Shown piece after piece: positions 56,483 to 64,000 of a stretch of DNA of 64,000 nucleotides. A program made the translations under genes and the position numbers. Origin of the DNA: Sva-07 sp963747375 (GTDB lineage Bacteria; Actinomycetota; Acidimicrobiia; Acidimicrobiales; Ilumatobacteraceae); NCBI GenBank assembly GCA_963747375.1, contig CAVVFL010000030.1, positions 39,268-103,267 on the forward strand, written 5' to 3'. Within the stretch, counting starts at the first letter, position 1; every line of letters starts with the position of its first letter. Below the pieces are notes generated by a model, which worked only from the letters and a program-made list of their open reading frames with translations, did not search any database and had not been told where the DNA came from.

Positions 56483-57860
56483 CTATCCGATCATGATATT
56501 TTCTTCAGCGTACTGATACCGGGGCTGCGTCTTCTGCTGCGCAAACAGGTACACAACCGTCAGGATACCCACGCGGCCGACAAACATTGTCAGGGTAATC
56601 AGAATCTTCCGGCCGTATCGAGCCGGGGGGTCGTACCCATCGAAAGCCCGACAGTGCCGAAGGCGGAAATTGTCTCAAAAAGATATTCAAGAAAAATGCC
56701 GCGGGTGTGCTGGTGCGCCTCGTTCGCAATGTTTGTCATGAGCATGCAGCACAGAATGGCTACGATAAACAGCGCCGACAGGATTACAACCGATATTGTT
56801 TTTGAAACCGTCGCTGTTGTGAGTGAACTGCGATGGACGCGGTTGGTCTCCCTGCCGCACAGTCGGTCCCACAGCACGATCATCAGCGTCGCCGCGCTGG
56901 TCGTTTTGATGCCGCCCCCGCATGAGCCCGGAGAGGCGCCGATGAACATCAGCAGGATGCATATCATGAGCGTGGCGTTGTTCAGCAGGTCGAACCTGAC
57001 CGTGTTGAATCCGGCGGTCCCGGCGTTCTGGACTGACTGGAAAAAGCGGTCATCGCCTGCTCCTTGCTGCGTCTGGCCGTGAGTTGGTCGGCTGGAACAG
57101 CGATATCAAAAGCATGCCGCCAACGATAAGGATCAGGGTCGTTTGCAGAACAATCCGGGTGTGCAGGGTCAGTTGGGTTCGCGTCGGCTTGCGTGCCCAG
57201 GACAGGAGCTCGAAAAAGACAGGAAACCCGATGCCGCCGAAGATGATCAGGAAGGCAATGGTCAGATTGAGCAGCACATTGTTTTGGTACACGACAAAGC
57301 TGTCGGGGAACGGGCAAATCCTGCGTTGCAGAAGGCCGATATGGCGTGGAACAGGGCATAGTAGCAGTTTTGTGCCGGGCTGAGCTCACCCCACAGTGAA
57401 ATCACGAGAAGCCCGGCGCCGAGCAGCTCGACGATCAGCGCAAAAGAGATGATAAAGCGCAATAGGCGTTTCATGTCGACAGTCGGGTCCGAGGCGTAGG
57501 TGTCCTGAATGAAACAGCGCTGCAACACGCTCACCCGCCAGCCCGTAGCCGCGAAAATCCAGACTGCGAATGTCATGATGCCCAGGCCGCCGAACTGTAT
57601 CAGGAGCAGGATGACGATCTGGCCAAAAAGCGTATAGGTCGATGCCGTATCCACCACGGTAAGGCCGGTAACGGAAAGCGCCGAGGTGGCAGTGAAAAGC
57701 GCATCGATCCACGGGATGCTTCCGGAGCGGGTAGCGATGGGCAGGCAGAGCAGCAGCGCCCCGAGATTCGCCGCAGCGAAATAGCTGGCGACAAAGGCCG
57801 TGCCCGGATTGGTAGTGAGCAGACGCAGCGATGTCGGTATAGTTCTGAGAGTTGCCATGG
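56483..57860 (-). CDS. trkH: Potassium uptake membrane protein TrkH/KtrB (frameshifts)
   Basis: The four P-loops of the Trk/Ktr/HKT pore are visible: TSALSVTGLTVVD, HAISAFCNAGFA, NAGTAGFNTVRFD and ISAFGTVGLSMG, with SCGGGIKTTSAATL between loops three and four. About eight to ten membrane helices surround them, and the length (about 459) is typical. Frame shifts near 57,310, 57,090 and 56,610 are single-base. With TrkA it forms a K+ uptake system driven by ion gradients. Confidence 0.92.
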
Positions 57861-57936
57861 TGTTGTGTGAAGTAATGTGCTTATGGTTTCGGGGAAAGGT
57901 ATACCTTTTATGAACGCTTGTCAATACGGCGGAGGT

Positions 57937-58172
57937 GTGACTAAAAGACGAGTTGTGAAATGGAGAAATCTTTGATAGGTTGATGAAGGCCAAGGCGCTC
58001 ATTGAACGCTGGCTGTACAACTACTACAATAGATGCTCGTACAGTTGACTATGTAGATTCCAGTGCCGTGAGTCAGTCTCGAAAGCGGCTGCGTGAAAAG
58101 ATGGCCAGTGACGGAAAGCTTAAGCAAACATGCGACACAATCGTAAAGCAGCTCACTGAAATGTCAAGATAA
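57937..58172 (+). CDS. Possible small basic protein or remnant (frameshifts)
   Basis: Across two frame changes the strand reads VTKRRVVKWRNL, then RLMKAKALIERWLYNYYN, then DARTVDYVDSSAVSQSRKRL and KQTCDTIVKQLTEMSR before a stop. The segment LIERWLYNYYN loosely recalls transposase C-termini. I cannot name a family. It might be a degraded fragment, since no single intact frame exists. It lies in the 343-base spacer between trkH and uppP. Confidence 0.25.
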
Positions 58173-58203
58173 CGACTTGACCCCGATTTCGACTGAATTT
58201 GAA

Positions 58204-58980
58204 ATGACCCCTCTTGAAGCCCTTATAATCGCCATTGTCGAAGGTCTGACTGAATTTCTGCCCGTCTCATCAACGGGCCATATGATCATAGTTGAGAAAA
58301 TACTCGGCATTAGCAGCACGGAATTTACCAGGCTTTTTGCCGTTAATATTCAGTTCGGTGCTATTTTGTCGGTTGTCGTGTTGTATTGGAAACGCTTTGT
58401 CCAGTCATTCGATTTTTATCTGAGGCTGGGGATCGCATTCTTTCCGGCAGCGGTCATCGGTTTTTTAGTAATCGATTATATCGACCGCATGCTTGAAAGC
58501 GTTCTTATCGTGGCAGTGGTGATGGTGGCCGGCGGTGTTATCCTTCTTTTTATCGATCGCTGGTTCGGTCGCGCTTCGCAGGATCAGGCTGTTACCCCTA
58601 AAAAGGCTTTGTATATCGGCCTTTTTCAGTGCATTGCCATGATACCCGGCGTATCGCGCTCGGCTGCCACGATAATCGGCGGCATGTCTCAGGGGCTGAC
58701 CCGCACAACGGCCGCGGAATTTTCTTTTTTTCTGGCTGTCCCGACCATGTTTGCCACTGGGGTTTTCAAAAATACTTCAGCTACCGGGACATCACGGTTG
58801 CAAACGAGGAATACTGCTGTTGGGAAATCTTATAGCCTTTATTACTGCAACGATAGCTATCAAAGCCTTTATTTCCTATCTCATGAAGCATCGTTCAGGA
58901 TATTCGGCTGGTACCGGATTGCTGTCGGTCTCCTGATTTTAGTCCTGCATGGCTTTGGCTACAGCCTGTCTATGAAGTAG
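58204..58980 (+). CDS. uppP: Undecaprenyl-diphosphatase UppP/BacA (frameshifts)
   Basis: The membrane enzyme recycles undecaprenyl pyrophosphate to the monophosphate carrier of peptidoglycan synthesis. The first active-site block reads EGLTEFLPVSSTGHMIIVEK. The second is GLFQCIAMIPGVSRSAATII (PGxSRS). Two frame shifts near 58,775 and 58,890 affect only the C-terminal quarter, which continues as LIAFITATIAIKAFISYLM and IAVGLLILVLHGFGYSL. The start is taken at the ATG at 58204. Confidence 0.92.
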   Translation: MTPLEALIIAIVEGLTEFLPVSSTGHMIIVEKILGISSTEFTRLFAVNIQFGAILSVVVLYWKRFVQSFDFYLRLGIAFFPAAVIGFLVIDYIDRMLESVLIVAVVMVAGGVILLFIDRWFGRASQDQAVTPKKALYIGLFQCIAMIPGVSRSAATIIGGMSQGLTRTTAAEFSFFLAVPTMFATGVFKNTSATGTSRLQTRNTAVGKSYSLYYCNDSYQSLYFLSHEASFRIFGWYRIAVGLLILVLHGFGYSLSMK

Positions 58981-58993
58981 TCTTACAGTTGTG

Positions 58994-59077
58994 TAGGCCG
59001 GACTGATCCGCCGTGGCGGAATGTCCGGCTGTTTTGATGTCTCAATGTGCCGGACACGCTGCGCTTAGTCCGGCCTG
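58994..59077. repeat. Palindromic repeat (TAGGCCGGACT arms)
   Basis: TAGGCCGGACT at 58994 and its near complement AGTCCGGCCTG at about 59066 bracket inner GCGGAATGTCCGG and GTGCCGGACAC arms. It is a REP/MITE-like element after uppP. Confidence 0.55.
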
Positions 59078-59169
59078 CAACTTATTGCGTGCGGCCAAGA
59101 CGTAGCATGGCCCTCCACAAAAATCGCTATCAATCAATCGAAATCAAAAATGCTTTAAAACAAAATCAC

Positions 59170-59238
59170 GTAGGGTGGACTTGCGCAGCATGTCCACCGT
59201 TTAGATGTTGGTGGACGCGCTTCGCGGGTCCACCCTAC
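59170..59238. repeat. Palindromic repeat (GTAGGGTGGAC arms), copy 1
   Basis: The 11-base arms GTAGGGTGGAC and GTCCACCCTAC are perfect, with inner GTCCACC/GGTGGAC pairs. A second copy is at 63902-63974. Confidence 0.75.
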
Positions 59239-59253
59239 ATGGCTGTTGTTGTG

Positions 59254-59936
59254 TCACTCGGATGTGCCTATCGCTTTTCCTGATAGGCGGTAGGTTACCT
59301 GGTTGAAGGGGTCGGGGCAGCAGCCGTGAATGATGTCCGGGTCGGCCTCCAGGGCGCGTGCCCGCCTGAGAGCAGCAGGTTCATGTATTGGTATAATTCC
59401 CAATAGAGAAAGCCGCACACCTTGCCGATGTTGAACGGATCCAATTCCACCCGTTGGCCATCGCAGTGCCCCCAGGTGCACTTGTTGGCCACGCTGATGG
59501 TCTCAAGAAAAATCCGGTAGGTGTCAACGCCGGGATATCCTTTTCCGGTCATGTCAACGGGCTTGACCTCAGTGCGCACCACTGTTGGCTTGGGCAGTTC
59601 GACCCGCTTTACATTCACCTGCACGCGGCCTTCCATGCAGGTGCCGCTAAACGATTCAGGTTCGCCCCACAACATGGTGCCGCCGTAGTGCAGCGTCACA
59701 AGGTTCGTGTGAATCGGCTGATAGAGCGAGCCGCACATGCCGTCCGAGTTCATGTTTGTCAGGCGGAAGCTGTCGCCTTTTTTGTGTCCATACGGGCAGG
59801 TTCCCTCAACGTTTGTGACGGTCACTTCTTCGCAATAGCGGTAAGCTTCGCGCCGTATCTTTTCAAGATAGTCCTCCATGGTTTCGCGGTTCTCGCGGTC
59901 AAGCTCCTGCATGAAATCCTTGTTTTCATCTGTCAT
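59254..59936 (-). CDS. TIGR04076-like double-domain cysteine protein (one frameshift)
   Basis: The protein of about 227 residues begins with an acidic helical leader (MQELDRENRETMEDYLEKIR). Two TIGR04076-like units follow. The first reads TVTNVEGTCPYGHKKGDSF, and then MCGSLYQPIHTNLVTLHYGG. The second reads NKCTWGHCDGQRVELDPFN, CGFLYWELYQYMNLLLSGG, and after a frame change DIIHGCCPDPFNQVTYRLSG. The CPxGHkxGD and CPDP segments are family marks; the function is unknown. Conserved Cys suggest metal or redox chemistry. Nothing links it to its neighbours. Confidence 0.7.
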
Positions 59937-59974
59937 GGCATGCGGCCTTTCGTAAAAAGGGTATGGTTGCGCGG

Positions 59975-60003
59975 ATTATAAACAGGAGGGCGGGGTGGAG
60001 TAA
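59975..60003 (-). promoter_or_regulatory. Candidate promoter of the TIGR04076-like gene
   Basis: On the minus strand a perfect TATAAT (59975-59980) has the weak -35 TTACTC 17 bases upstream, about 40 bases before the ATG at 59936. Confidence 0.4.
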
Positions 60004-60116
60004 ACCTGAAAGGAAATTAAAACAAAGGTGGACGTGCGCGTCGTGTGGCCCGGACTTAATCCCGTGAAAGCAGGATATATCAGCTGGGACACGCTGCGCT
60101 TTTTTCGGACTACTGC

Positions 60117-60149
60117 AACAAAAAAAACAGGGCCGGTGATAAGGCCCTG
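60117..60149 (-). terminator. Terminator of array gene 1
   Basis: On the minus strand CAGGGCC pairs with GGCCCTG and is followed by an eight-T run, about 45 bases after the gene-1 stop. It is a typical intrinsic terminator. Confidence 0.85.
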
Positions 60150-60193
60150 CTTCAGATAATGCACTGTGATGCACGCGTCTTAAAGGTCTCTGC

Positions 60194-60716
60194 TTACTGA
60201 ACAACGGAAAGTCCCAGATTCCCAGACGGGACTTCATCCGCTATGGTGTCGCTTGGCACTTCAAATGTGCTGCAGTTTACCGCCGAAAGATTTAAGTCTA
60301 GAAGCGCCTCAGAATAGGTGGGGCCCATGTTCGAAAAAGATGCTGTGCCGGTACCGGTTGCCAGATTAAACTTTCCCCGCAAGTTAATAGTCTGAACAGT
60401 AGTCAGATCCGGGACGACCCATGCGCTGGTGAACATAAAATTAAAAATATTCCTTACATATTCCGGAGCCATGCAAAGGGAAATTATTGTCCAGGCGGTA
60501 AAGCATGTTCATTGAACCCTGAATATCATACGTAGTAATTTTTTCTCCTCCAGACACTACTGCGGTTCCGCCCTTGGAGGTGGTCATTGTGAAGCTGATT
60601 ATGGTCGCATCTACGGCCATGCAGATGCTTTTTGGTACCTTGGCCGTGGTGGCCATTGCCGGTACTGCGGCGAATACAAACACCACGACGATCATTGCTA
60701 CCAACATTTTTTTCAT
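60194..60716 (-). CDS. Secreted array protein 1 (one frameshift)
   Basis: The signal peptide is MLVAMIVVVFVFAAVPAMA, and the mature start reads TTAKVPKSICMAVDA. The body is beta-rich with Thr/Ser/Gly (EKITTYDIQGSMN; INLRGKFNLATGTGTASF). A Cys near the N-terminus (KSICM) and another near the C-terminus (SAVNCSTFEV) match positions in the paralogs. One frame change near 60,465 joins the halves, giving about 173 residues. I know no family for it. It is the first of four paralogous genes with the same promoter, leader and terminator design. Confidence 0.7.
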
Positions 60717-60793
60717 GCCTTCTTCCTCCTTGATGGGATTAATATGGGTTGAATATATTTTTGCTATATAGCTTGTGGTACGTTTATTTGCAA
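60717..60793 (-). promoter_or_regulatory. Conserved promoter and leader of array gene 1
   Basis: The -35 TTGCAA (60788-60793) and -10 TATATA (60765-60770) are 17 bases apart. The leader then reads CCCATATTAATCCCATCAAG, followed by GAGGAAGAAGGC and the ATG, with AAGGAGG as the ribosome site. Confidence 0.8.
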
Positions 60794-60838
60794 GGGTTAT
60801 TTGGCTCAAGTTTTCGCTTGCATAGAATCGTAGTCCCG

Positions 60839-60911
60839 CAGGGTTGATGCAGCAAAGCGCAACCCACCAGATGCATATGTAACCGCCAAAGGTAGGTTGC
60901 ACCCACCCTGC
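60839..60911. repeat. Dispersed palindromic repeat, copy 1 (GCAGGGTTGATGCAGC type)
   Basis: GGGTTGATGCAGCAAAGCGC at one end pairs with GGTTGCACCCACCCTGC at the other, with an internal GATGCATATGTAA. Copies occur at 61027-61100 and 63287-63354. Bases 60,717-61,261 contain no gene. Confidence 0.7.
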
Positions 60912-60919
60912 ATACTTGA

Positions 60920-61004
60920 TCCGGGAATGTCACCCCGCACTTGATGCGGGGTCCGTTAAAAACCCTGGATTCCGGGTCGCGCTGCGCTTGCGCGGAATGA
61001 CACT
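60920..61004. repeat. Palindromic repeat (GGGAATGTCACCCCGC / CGCGGAATGACA)
   Basis: Internal hairpins CCCCGCACTTGATGCGGGG and CCGGGTCGCGCTGCGC occur between GGAATGTCA and GGAATGACA ends. It is a dispersed-type element with no coding content. Confidence 0.55.
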
Positions 61005-61026
61005 GTGGTGATTTTGTAGTGCGGCG

Positions 61027-61100
61027 AGGGTGGGTGCAGCGAAGCGTAACCCCGCCGATTTATATGTACTCGAAAAAAGTGGGGTTGCACCCACCCTGCC
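61027..61100. repeat. Dispersed palindromic repeat, copy 2
   Basis: GGGTGGGTGCAGCGAAGCGT pairs with GGGGTTGCACCCACCC over its ends. Same family as 60839-60911. Confidence 0.75.
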
Positions 61101-61103
61101 GAT

Positions 61104-61170
61104 CCTTATGGGATTAACATAGGTTGAAAACAGTTCAGGAATATAGCTTGAGGAGGTTTTTTCCAGGGGA
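61104..61170 (-). promoter_or_regulatory. Orphan fifth promoter-leader, decayed, without a gene
   Basis: The minus strand carries TATATT and an AACCTATGTTAATCCCAT leader clearly homologous to the four array leaders. The -35 has become TGGAAA with only 14 bases spacing, and the AAGGAGG is lost. No array gene follows; the repeat copy 2 lies directly beyond it. Confidence 0.7.
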
Positions 61171-61214
61171 GTTCTGTTAGGTTTGCAACCAGATGTGAGT
61201 TAACCGGAAAGGCA

Positions 61215-61249
61215 ATAAAAAAAAGTGCGGGCGCCGAAGGTGCCGCACT
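61215..61249 (-). terminator. Terminator of array gene 2
   Basis: On the minus strand AGTGCGGCACC/GGCGCCCGCACT forms a TTCG-loop hairpin followed by an eight-T run, right after the gene-2 stop. Confidence 0.88.
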
Positions 61250-61261
61250 GAAAGAGCATTT

Positions 61262-61671
61262 TTATTTGGGTGAGAAGGCTGTTGGTCCATCGGCCCCGGA
61301 CTGGTCGTAGACAATGGCATCCACCGATCCGCAGTTCTTTGACTTTTTGATCATGTAAACATTGGGTCCAGAAATCGGGTTGCTACCGTCCGTGCATTCA
61401 TAAAACCCTGTTTTTTTGTGCCGGAATACGAAGGCATGCAGCCGTTATAGTATTGCAAACCGACGGCTGTTCCGAATTGTTTCCAGTAGCCCCAGCCGCC
61501 TTCAGCATCTTGGAAATAGCCATCAGCATAAAGCTTCATGTACGTAATGCCCTCAGAATACCCGTACCACGTGTATCTCATTTCCATACACTGGTGGCCC
61601 GCACTGGCCATGGCCGATGATGTGATACAAATACATGCTACGACGATCAGTGCTGCTAACAAATTTTTCAT
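61262..61671 (-). CDS. Secreted array protein 2 (one frameshift)
   Basis: The signal peptide is MKNLLAALIVVACICITSSAMA, and the mature start is SAGHQCMEMRYTWYGY. The rest reads GGWGYWKQFGTAVGLQYYNG, and after a frame change TGFYECTDGSNPISGPNVYM and ending KNCGSVDAIVYDQSGADGPT. The frameshift falls in a homopolymer (seven bases where eight would restore the frame, near 61,415). The corrected length is 136 residues. It is more divergent than proteins 3 and 4 and lacks KVPKTLCL, but shares leader, promoter, signal style and the C-terminal Cys. The function is unknown. Confidence 0.65.
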
Positions 61672-61750
61672 ACCTTTCTCCTCCCTTGCTGGATTAATAT
61701 TGGTTGAACATAATATATATATATATACCGTGCGAAACTTTATTTTTCAA
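61672..61750 (-). promoter_or_regulatory. Conserved promoter and leader of array gene 2
   Basis: The -35 TTGAAA (61745-61750) and -10 TATATA (61722-61727) are separated by 17 bases. The leader has AACCAATATTAATCCAGCAA and then GGGAGGAGAAAGGT before the ATG. Confidence 0.8.
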
Positions 61751-61802
61751 GGGGTGTCTCGGTTAAATTATCGCAGGGGGGTGAGTCAACCGGAAAGGGA
61801 AT

Positions 61803-61838
61803 TAAAAAAATAAAGGGCGGCACTGTTTGTGCCGCCTT
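61803..61838 (-). terminator. Terminator of array gene 3
   Basis: On the minus strand AAGGCGGCAC pairs with GTGCCGCCCTT, followed by TATTTTTTT. It lies about 90 bases after the gene-3 stop. Confidence 0.82.
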
Positions 61839-61928
61839 GAAAACATCCATTGTGATTTTAAAAAAGGCGCTGTTGTCACCTTTATTCTAGGGATAGGTCC
61901 AACGACGCATTAGTATTCGCGATTCATT

Positions 61929-62397
61929 TTAATCAGGTATCGTCAATGAGGGATCGTTACAGTCTATGCCGGTAACTGGATCAGACTCGCGACTCAAGCC
62001 CCCACTTCCAAATTCTAAAACCCAATGGAGCGTACCTGTGTTAGTGTCTAAATTATAGAACAGTTCATAGAAGCTTCCATTAAAGTTTCCTGCGCCATAA
62101 TGTCCGTCAAAATTGGCGTGCAGTGTTGTTGATCCAGGTGCGACATAGGCGCTTCCACTGACGGGCCAATGGGAACCGCCCGACGTCGACCCAATGTGGC
62201 CGGTTATGGAGTATGATTTTACAGTGCCATCCGGTGTCGGGAATACTGCCTTGAGATTTTATCACCAGTTGATAGTACTTGGCCTCAAACAAGTGAGAAA
62301 GACACAGGGTTTTCGGTACCTTGACTCCGGCGGCCATGGCCGATGATGCGATACAAACAAAAGCCAAAACGGTGAGTCCTGCTAATAGCTTTCTCAT
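61929..62397 (-). CDS. Secreted array protein 3 (one frameshift)
   Basis: The signal is MRKLLAGLTVLAFVCIASSAMA, nearly identical to protein 4. The mature start GVKVPKTLCLSH is shared as well. The body reads YYQLVIKSQGSI, and after a frame change PTPDGTVKSYSITGHIG, AYVAPGSTTLHANFDGHYGA, and YELFYNLDTNTGTLHWVLEF, ending GIDCNDPSLTIPD. It aligns over its length with protein 4 (KVTTYLITG; GYVDPGTTTLKATYSG; YELVFNLESGSGTAYF). The corrected length is about 155 residues. It is probably an exported beta-sheet protein with one possible disulfide. No known family is recognised. Confidence 0.7.
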
Positions 62398-62473
62398 ACC
62401 TGTTTCCTCCTTGATGGGATTAATATGGGTTGAATATACTCAAGCATATAGCCGGACAGATTTTTATTTTCAA
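62398..62473 (-). promoter_or_regulatory. Conserved promoter and leader of array gene 3
   Basis: The -35 TTGAAA (62468-62473) and -10 TATATG (62445-62450) have 17-base spacing. The leader is CCCATATTAATCCCATCAAG and then GAGGAAACAGGT before the ATG, almost identical to gene 4. Confidence 0.82.
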
Positions 62474-62530
62474 GGGGTATTATTTTTAGCCGCAGTGCAG
62501 GGACAGTCAAGCGCAAAGGGAATGGGGAGG

Positions 62531-62561
62531 AAAAAGTGGGGCGGCACGGTTAGTGCCGCCC
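62531..62561 (-). terminator. Terminator of array gene 4
   Basis: On the minus strand GGGCGGCAC/GTGCCGCCC with a TAACC loop is followed by CACTTTTT. A second hairpin (ATGGGGCGG/CCGCCCCAT, about 62,637-62,661) lies between it and the stop. Confidence 0.75.
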
Positions 62562-62679
62562 TCAAACAAATGCATCCGCTATAGCATAATACCGCAAAAG
62601 TTCTGTACTTTTTGCCTTTAATCGGCGTTTGCCGCATGATGGGGCGGTGTTTACCCGCCCCATCGCGGAGTGTGTAATT

Positions 62680-63162
62680 TCAGGGCTTCTGTTGTGACGC
62701 AGGCCCGTCTGTTGCAGGTGCCGCTGTAATTGAGCCCAATGTTGTGCAATCTACGCTGGTTACACCATCGGTACCTATATTGAGCGTATTGTTTGGCGGG
62801 TTATCATAACGAAAGTATGCCGTACCGCTTCCGCTCTCAAGGTTAAATACCAACTCGTAGTTTGATACGGTATTGCCATCATACATGCCGCTGTATGTCG
62901 CTTTTAATGTCGTAGTACCGGGATCAACGTAGCCGGTACCGCTCAAGAGGCCATAGTTATCACGGCCGGTTATTAGATACGTAGTGACTTTAGCGCCCAT
63001 ATCATAAATGGTTCCGGTGCTCTTGAATGTCAGTTGTGTGTTAAAAACATAGCTAGCAAAGTCCAGGCAAAGGGTTTTTGGAACTTTAACTCCGGCGGCC
63101 ATGGTCGATGATGCGATACAAAAAAATACCAAAACGGTGAGTCCTGCTAATAGCTTTCTCAT
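62680..63162 (-). CDS. Secreted array protein 4 (intact)
   Basis: This is the only intact member, with 160 residues. The signal peptide is MRKLLAGLTVLVFFCIASST, cut after MAA. The mature protein starts GVKVPKTLCLDFASYVF. The body is a run of short alternating segments typical of a beta-sandwich: QLTFKSTGTIYDMG, KVTTYLITGRDNYG, GYVDPGTTTLKATYSGMY and YELVFNLESGSGTAYFRY. The C-terminus has SVDCTTLGSITAAPATDGP. Cys32 and the Cys near residue 137 are matched in the paralogs. I do not recognise a domain. A periplasmic or secreted location is inferred from the signal. Confidence 0.78.
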   Translation of the reverse strand: MRKLLAGLTVLVFFCIASSTMAAGVKVPKTLCLDFASYVFNTQLTFKSTGTIYDMGAKVTTYLITGRDNYGLLSGTGYVDPGTTTLKATYSGMYDGNTVSNYELVFNLESGSGTAYFRYDNPPNNTLNIGTDGVTSVDCTTLGSITAAPATDGPASQQKP

Positions 63163-63237
63163 ACCTGTTTCCTCCTTGATGGGATTAATATGGGGTGAAT
63201 ATAGTAGCTATATAGCTTGCGATATTTTCTTTTTCAA
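63163..63237 (-). promoter_or_regulatory. Conserved promoter and leader of array gene 4
   Basis: The -35 TTGAAA (63232-63237) and -10 TATATA (63209-63214, within GCTATATAGC) have 17-base spacing. The leader has CCCATATTAATCCCATCAAG, then GAGGAAACAGGT, then the ATG. Confidence 0.82.
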
Positions 63238-63286
63238 GGGTTATTTGGGTGAAGTTCTCGGCCGCATGGTATCGTATCATAGTATA

Positions 63287-63354
63287 GTGGGTGCAGCGAA
63301 GCGCAACCCACGGATGCATATCTATCTGTCAATGGTGGGTTGCATCCAGCCTGC
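63287..63354. repeat. Dispersed palindromic repeat, copy 3
   Basis: GTGGGTGCAGCGAAGCGCAA at one end and GGTGGGTTGCATCCAGC at the other, with GATGCATATCTA inside. Same family as 60839 and 61027. Confidence 0.7.
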
Positions 63355-63379
63355 GATGTTAAGCCTTAAACTCTTGATT

Positions 63380-63813
63380 TTACGAACGCGGCTGGACGTA
63401 TTCGATCAGGATGCCTGCGGTGTCATCTTTGTTGAAGTAGGCAACCCGGCTGCGCGGCATGTCGAGAATGCCGTCGGGGGTGACATGTCCAGACGCACGC
63501 CCTTGTCCTTCATCATCTCAACCGCCTTCTCAATGTCCGTAACAGTAAAGGCAATATGGTTGATGCCGGGGGGCGGGTTGCTGACCATGTTTTTAAACGT
63601 ATCCGATATCGGCTGAATGAGTTCGAAATCCATGCCGCCGACCGGGATAAAGGCGAATCGGCTGTCAGGGGCCGGTTCACCCGCAGGCGGTACCTGGAAG
63701 AGTGTATCCGGGTCATGGTCAAAAATGCGGGCAAGGGTTGCAAGAGAGTTGTCCATGTCGTCAACATACACGCCGATGTGGCGCACGCCAACAATAAGAT
63801 CGCGAATAGTCAT
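63380..63813 (-). CDS. VOC-family protein, methylmalonyl-CoA-epimerase-like (one frameshift)
   Basis: The protein of about 144 residues has the glyoxalase fold. It reads RHIGVYVDDMDNSLATLARI, then FAFIPVGGMDFELIQPIS, GINHIAFTVTDIEKAVEMM, and after a frame change near 63,475 SRVAYFNKDDTAGILIEYVQ. The His/Glu pattern (RHIG, FELIQP, NHIAF, IEYVQ) resembles methylmalonyl-CoA epimerase, but other VOC enzymes are possible. No mutase gene lies beside it in this half of the window. Confidence 0.72.
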
Positions 63814-63901
63814 GATAATTCAATTCCTTATGAATGCTATTGAATGTATTGCCTGAGCATTGGTTTATGGATTATTTTTTATGCTTTCGCCGTTTTGAGT
63901 C

Positions 63902-63974
63902 GTAGGGTGGACTCGCAGAGCGTGTCCACCAGTGCTACCAAAATCGGTGGACGTGCTGCGCAAGTCCACCCTAC
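63902..63974. repeat. Palindromic repeat (GTAGGGTGGAC arms), copy 2
   Basis: The perfect 11-base arms are the same as at 59170-59238, with inner GTCCACC/GGTGGAC arms and a different central loop. Bases 63,814-64,000 contain no gene. Confidence 0.75.
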
Positions 63975-64000
63975 AGAATAAAGTCCGGTTGGAGTAATAT

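Noticed and set aside
57983..58172. Transposase remnant
   Set aside because: Similarity to a transposase C-terminus rests on about ten residues; no terminal repeats or DDE motif found. Kept only as a low-confidence fragment.

Overview
The window is two unrelated pieces of DNA joined at about position 52,457. Bases 1-52,456 are very GC-rich with many GTG starts, 4-bp GTGA/ATGA gene overlaps, a mycothiol gene (mshA), a MoaD/RsiG-like cluster and an Mrp antiporter operon. This points to a high-GC actinobacterium, and by gene content I would guess an Acidimicrobiia/Ilumatobacter-like organism (inference). Bases 52,459-64,000 are visibly lower in GC, have clear AAGGAGG ribosome sites, -35/-10 promoters, T-tract terminators and palindromic dispersed repeats, and carry serpin, trkHA, uppP, a CbiX-like chelatase and a geranylgeranyl reductase with ferredoxin. 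That half looks like a Gram-negative bacterium, perhaps a deltaproteobacterium (inference). At the join the mshA gene and a convergent serpin gene are each cut in mid-domain, so a chimeric assembly is the simplest reading.

Both halves carry many single-base frameshifts inside genes that are otherwise well conserved (moxR, BVMO, clpB, hisD, the MMPL transporter, serpin, trkH, cbiX and others). I read these as sequence errors, not pseudogenes. The stretch 29-52 kb is nearly free of them. Gene coordinates below span the whole locus across such shifts.

Layout of the first half: DUF58/MoxR pair and SWIM/SNF2 helicase pair (1-5.7 kb); Baeyer-Villiger monooxygenase with an overlapping esterase (5.7-8.3 kb); DUF1697, LLM flavin oxidoreductase, a heme-dependent demethylase-like protein and clpB (8.5-13.7 kb); a two-component system divergent from an MFS exporter with its TetR regulator (13.7-17.8 kb); hisD, purA, purB, tesB, pyrE and a glycolate-oxidase-like flavoprotein (18.2-25.6 kb); an MMPL transporter with an unusual C-terminal extension (25.7-28.8 kb); tRNA-Glu/Asp/Phe (29 kb); plsY, crtZ, two overlapping hydrolases, a LysM lipoprotein and a possible 2OG oxygenase (29.4-33.5 kb); an arylsulfatase, TetR and P450 group with two matching palindromic operators (33.5-37.7 kb); an endonuclease-like gene bracketed by hairpin repeats; an ethylmalonyl-CoA-mutase-type enzyme, aat and hbd around a strongly structured spacer (38.9-42.8 kb); mrpABCDEFG (43-48.9 kb); a lipoprotein cyclophilin, a membrane protein, moaD, an RsiG-like protein and the truncated mshA.

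Layout of the second half: truncated serpin, ferredoxin and geranylgeranyl reductase, cbiX, trkHA, uppP, a doubled TIGR04076-like protein, and then an array of four paralogous secreted proteins (60.2-63.2 kb). Each array gene has its own near-identical promoter, leader and terminator, and a fifth, decayed promoter-leader lies between them with no gene. The array is the best candidate here for an undescribed system.
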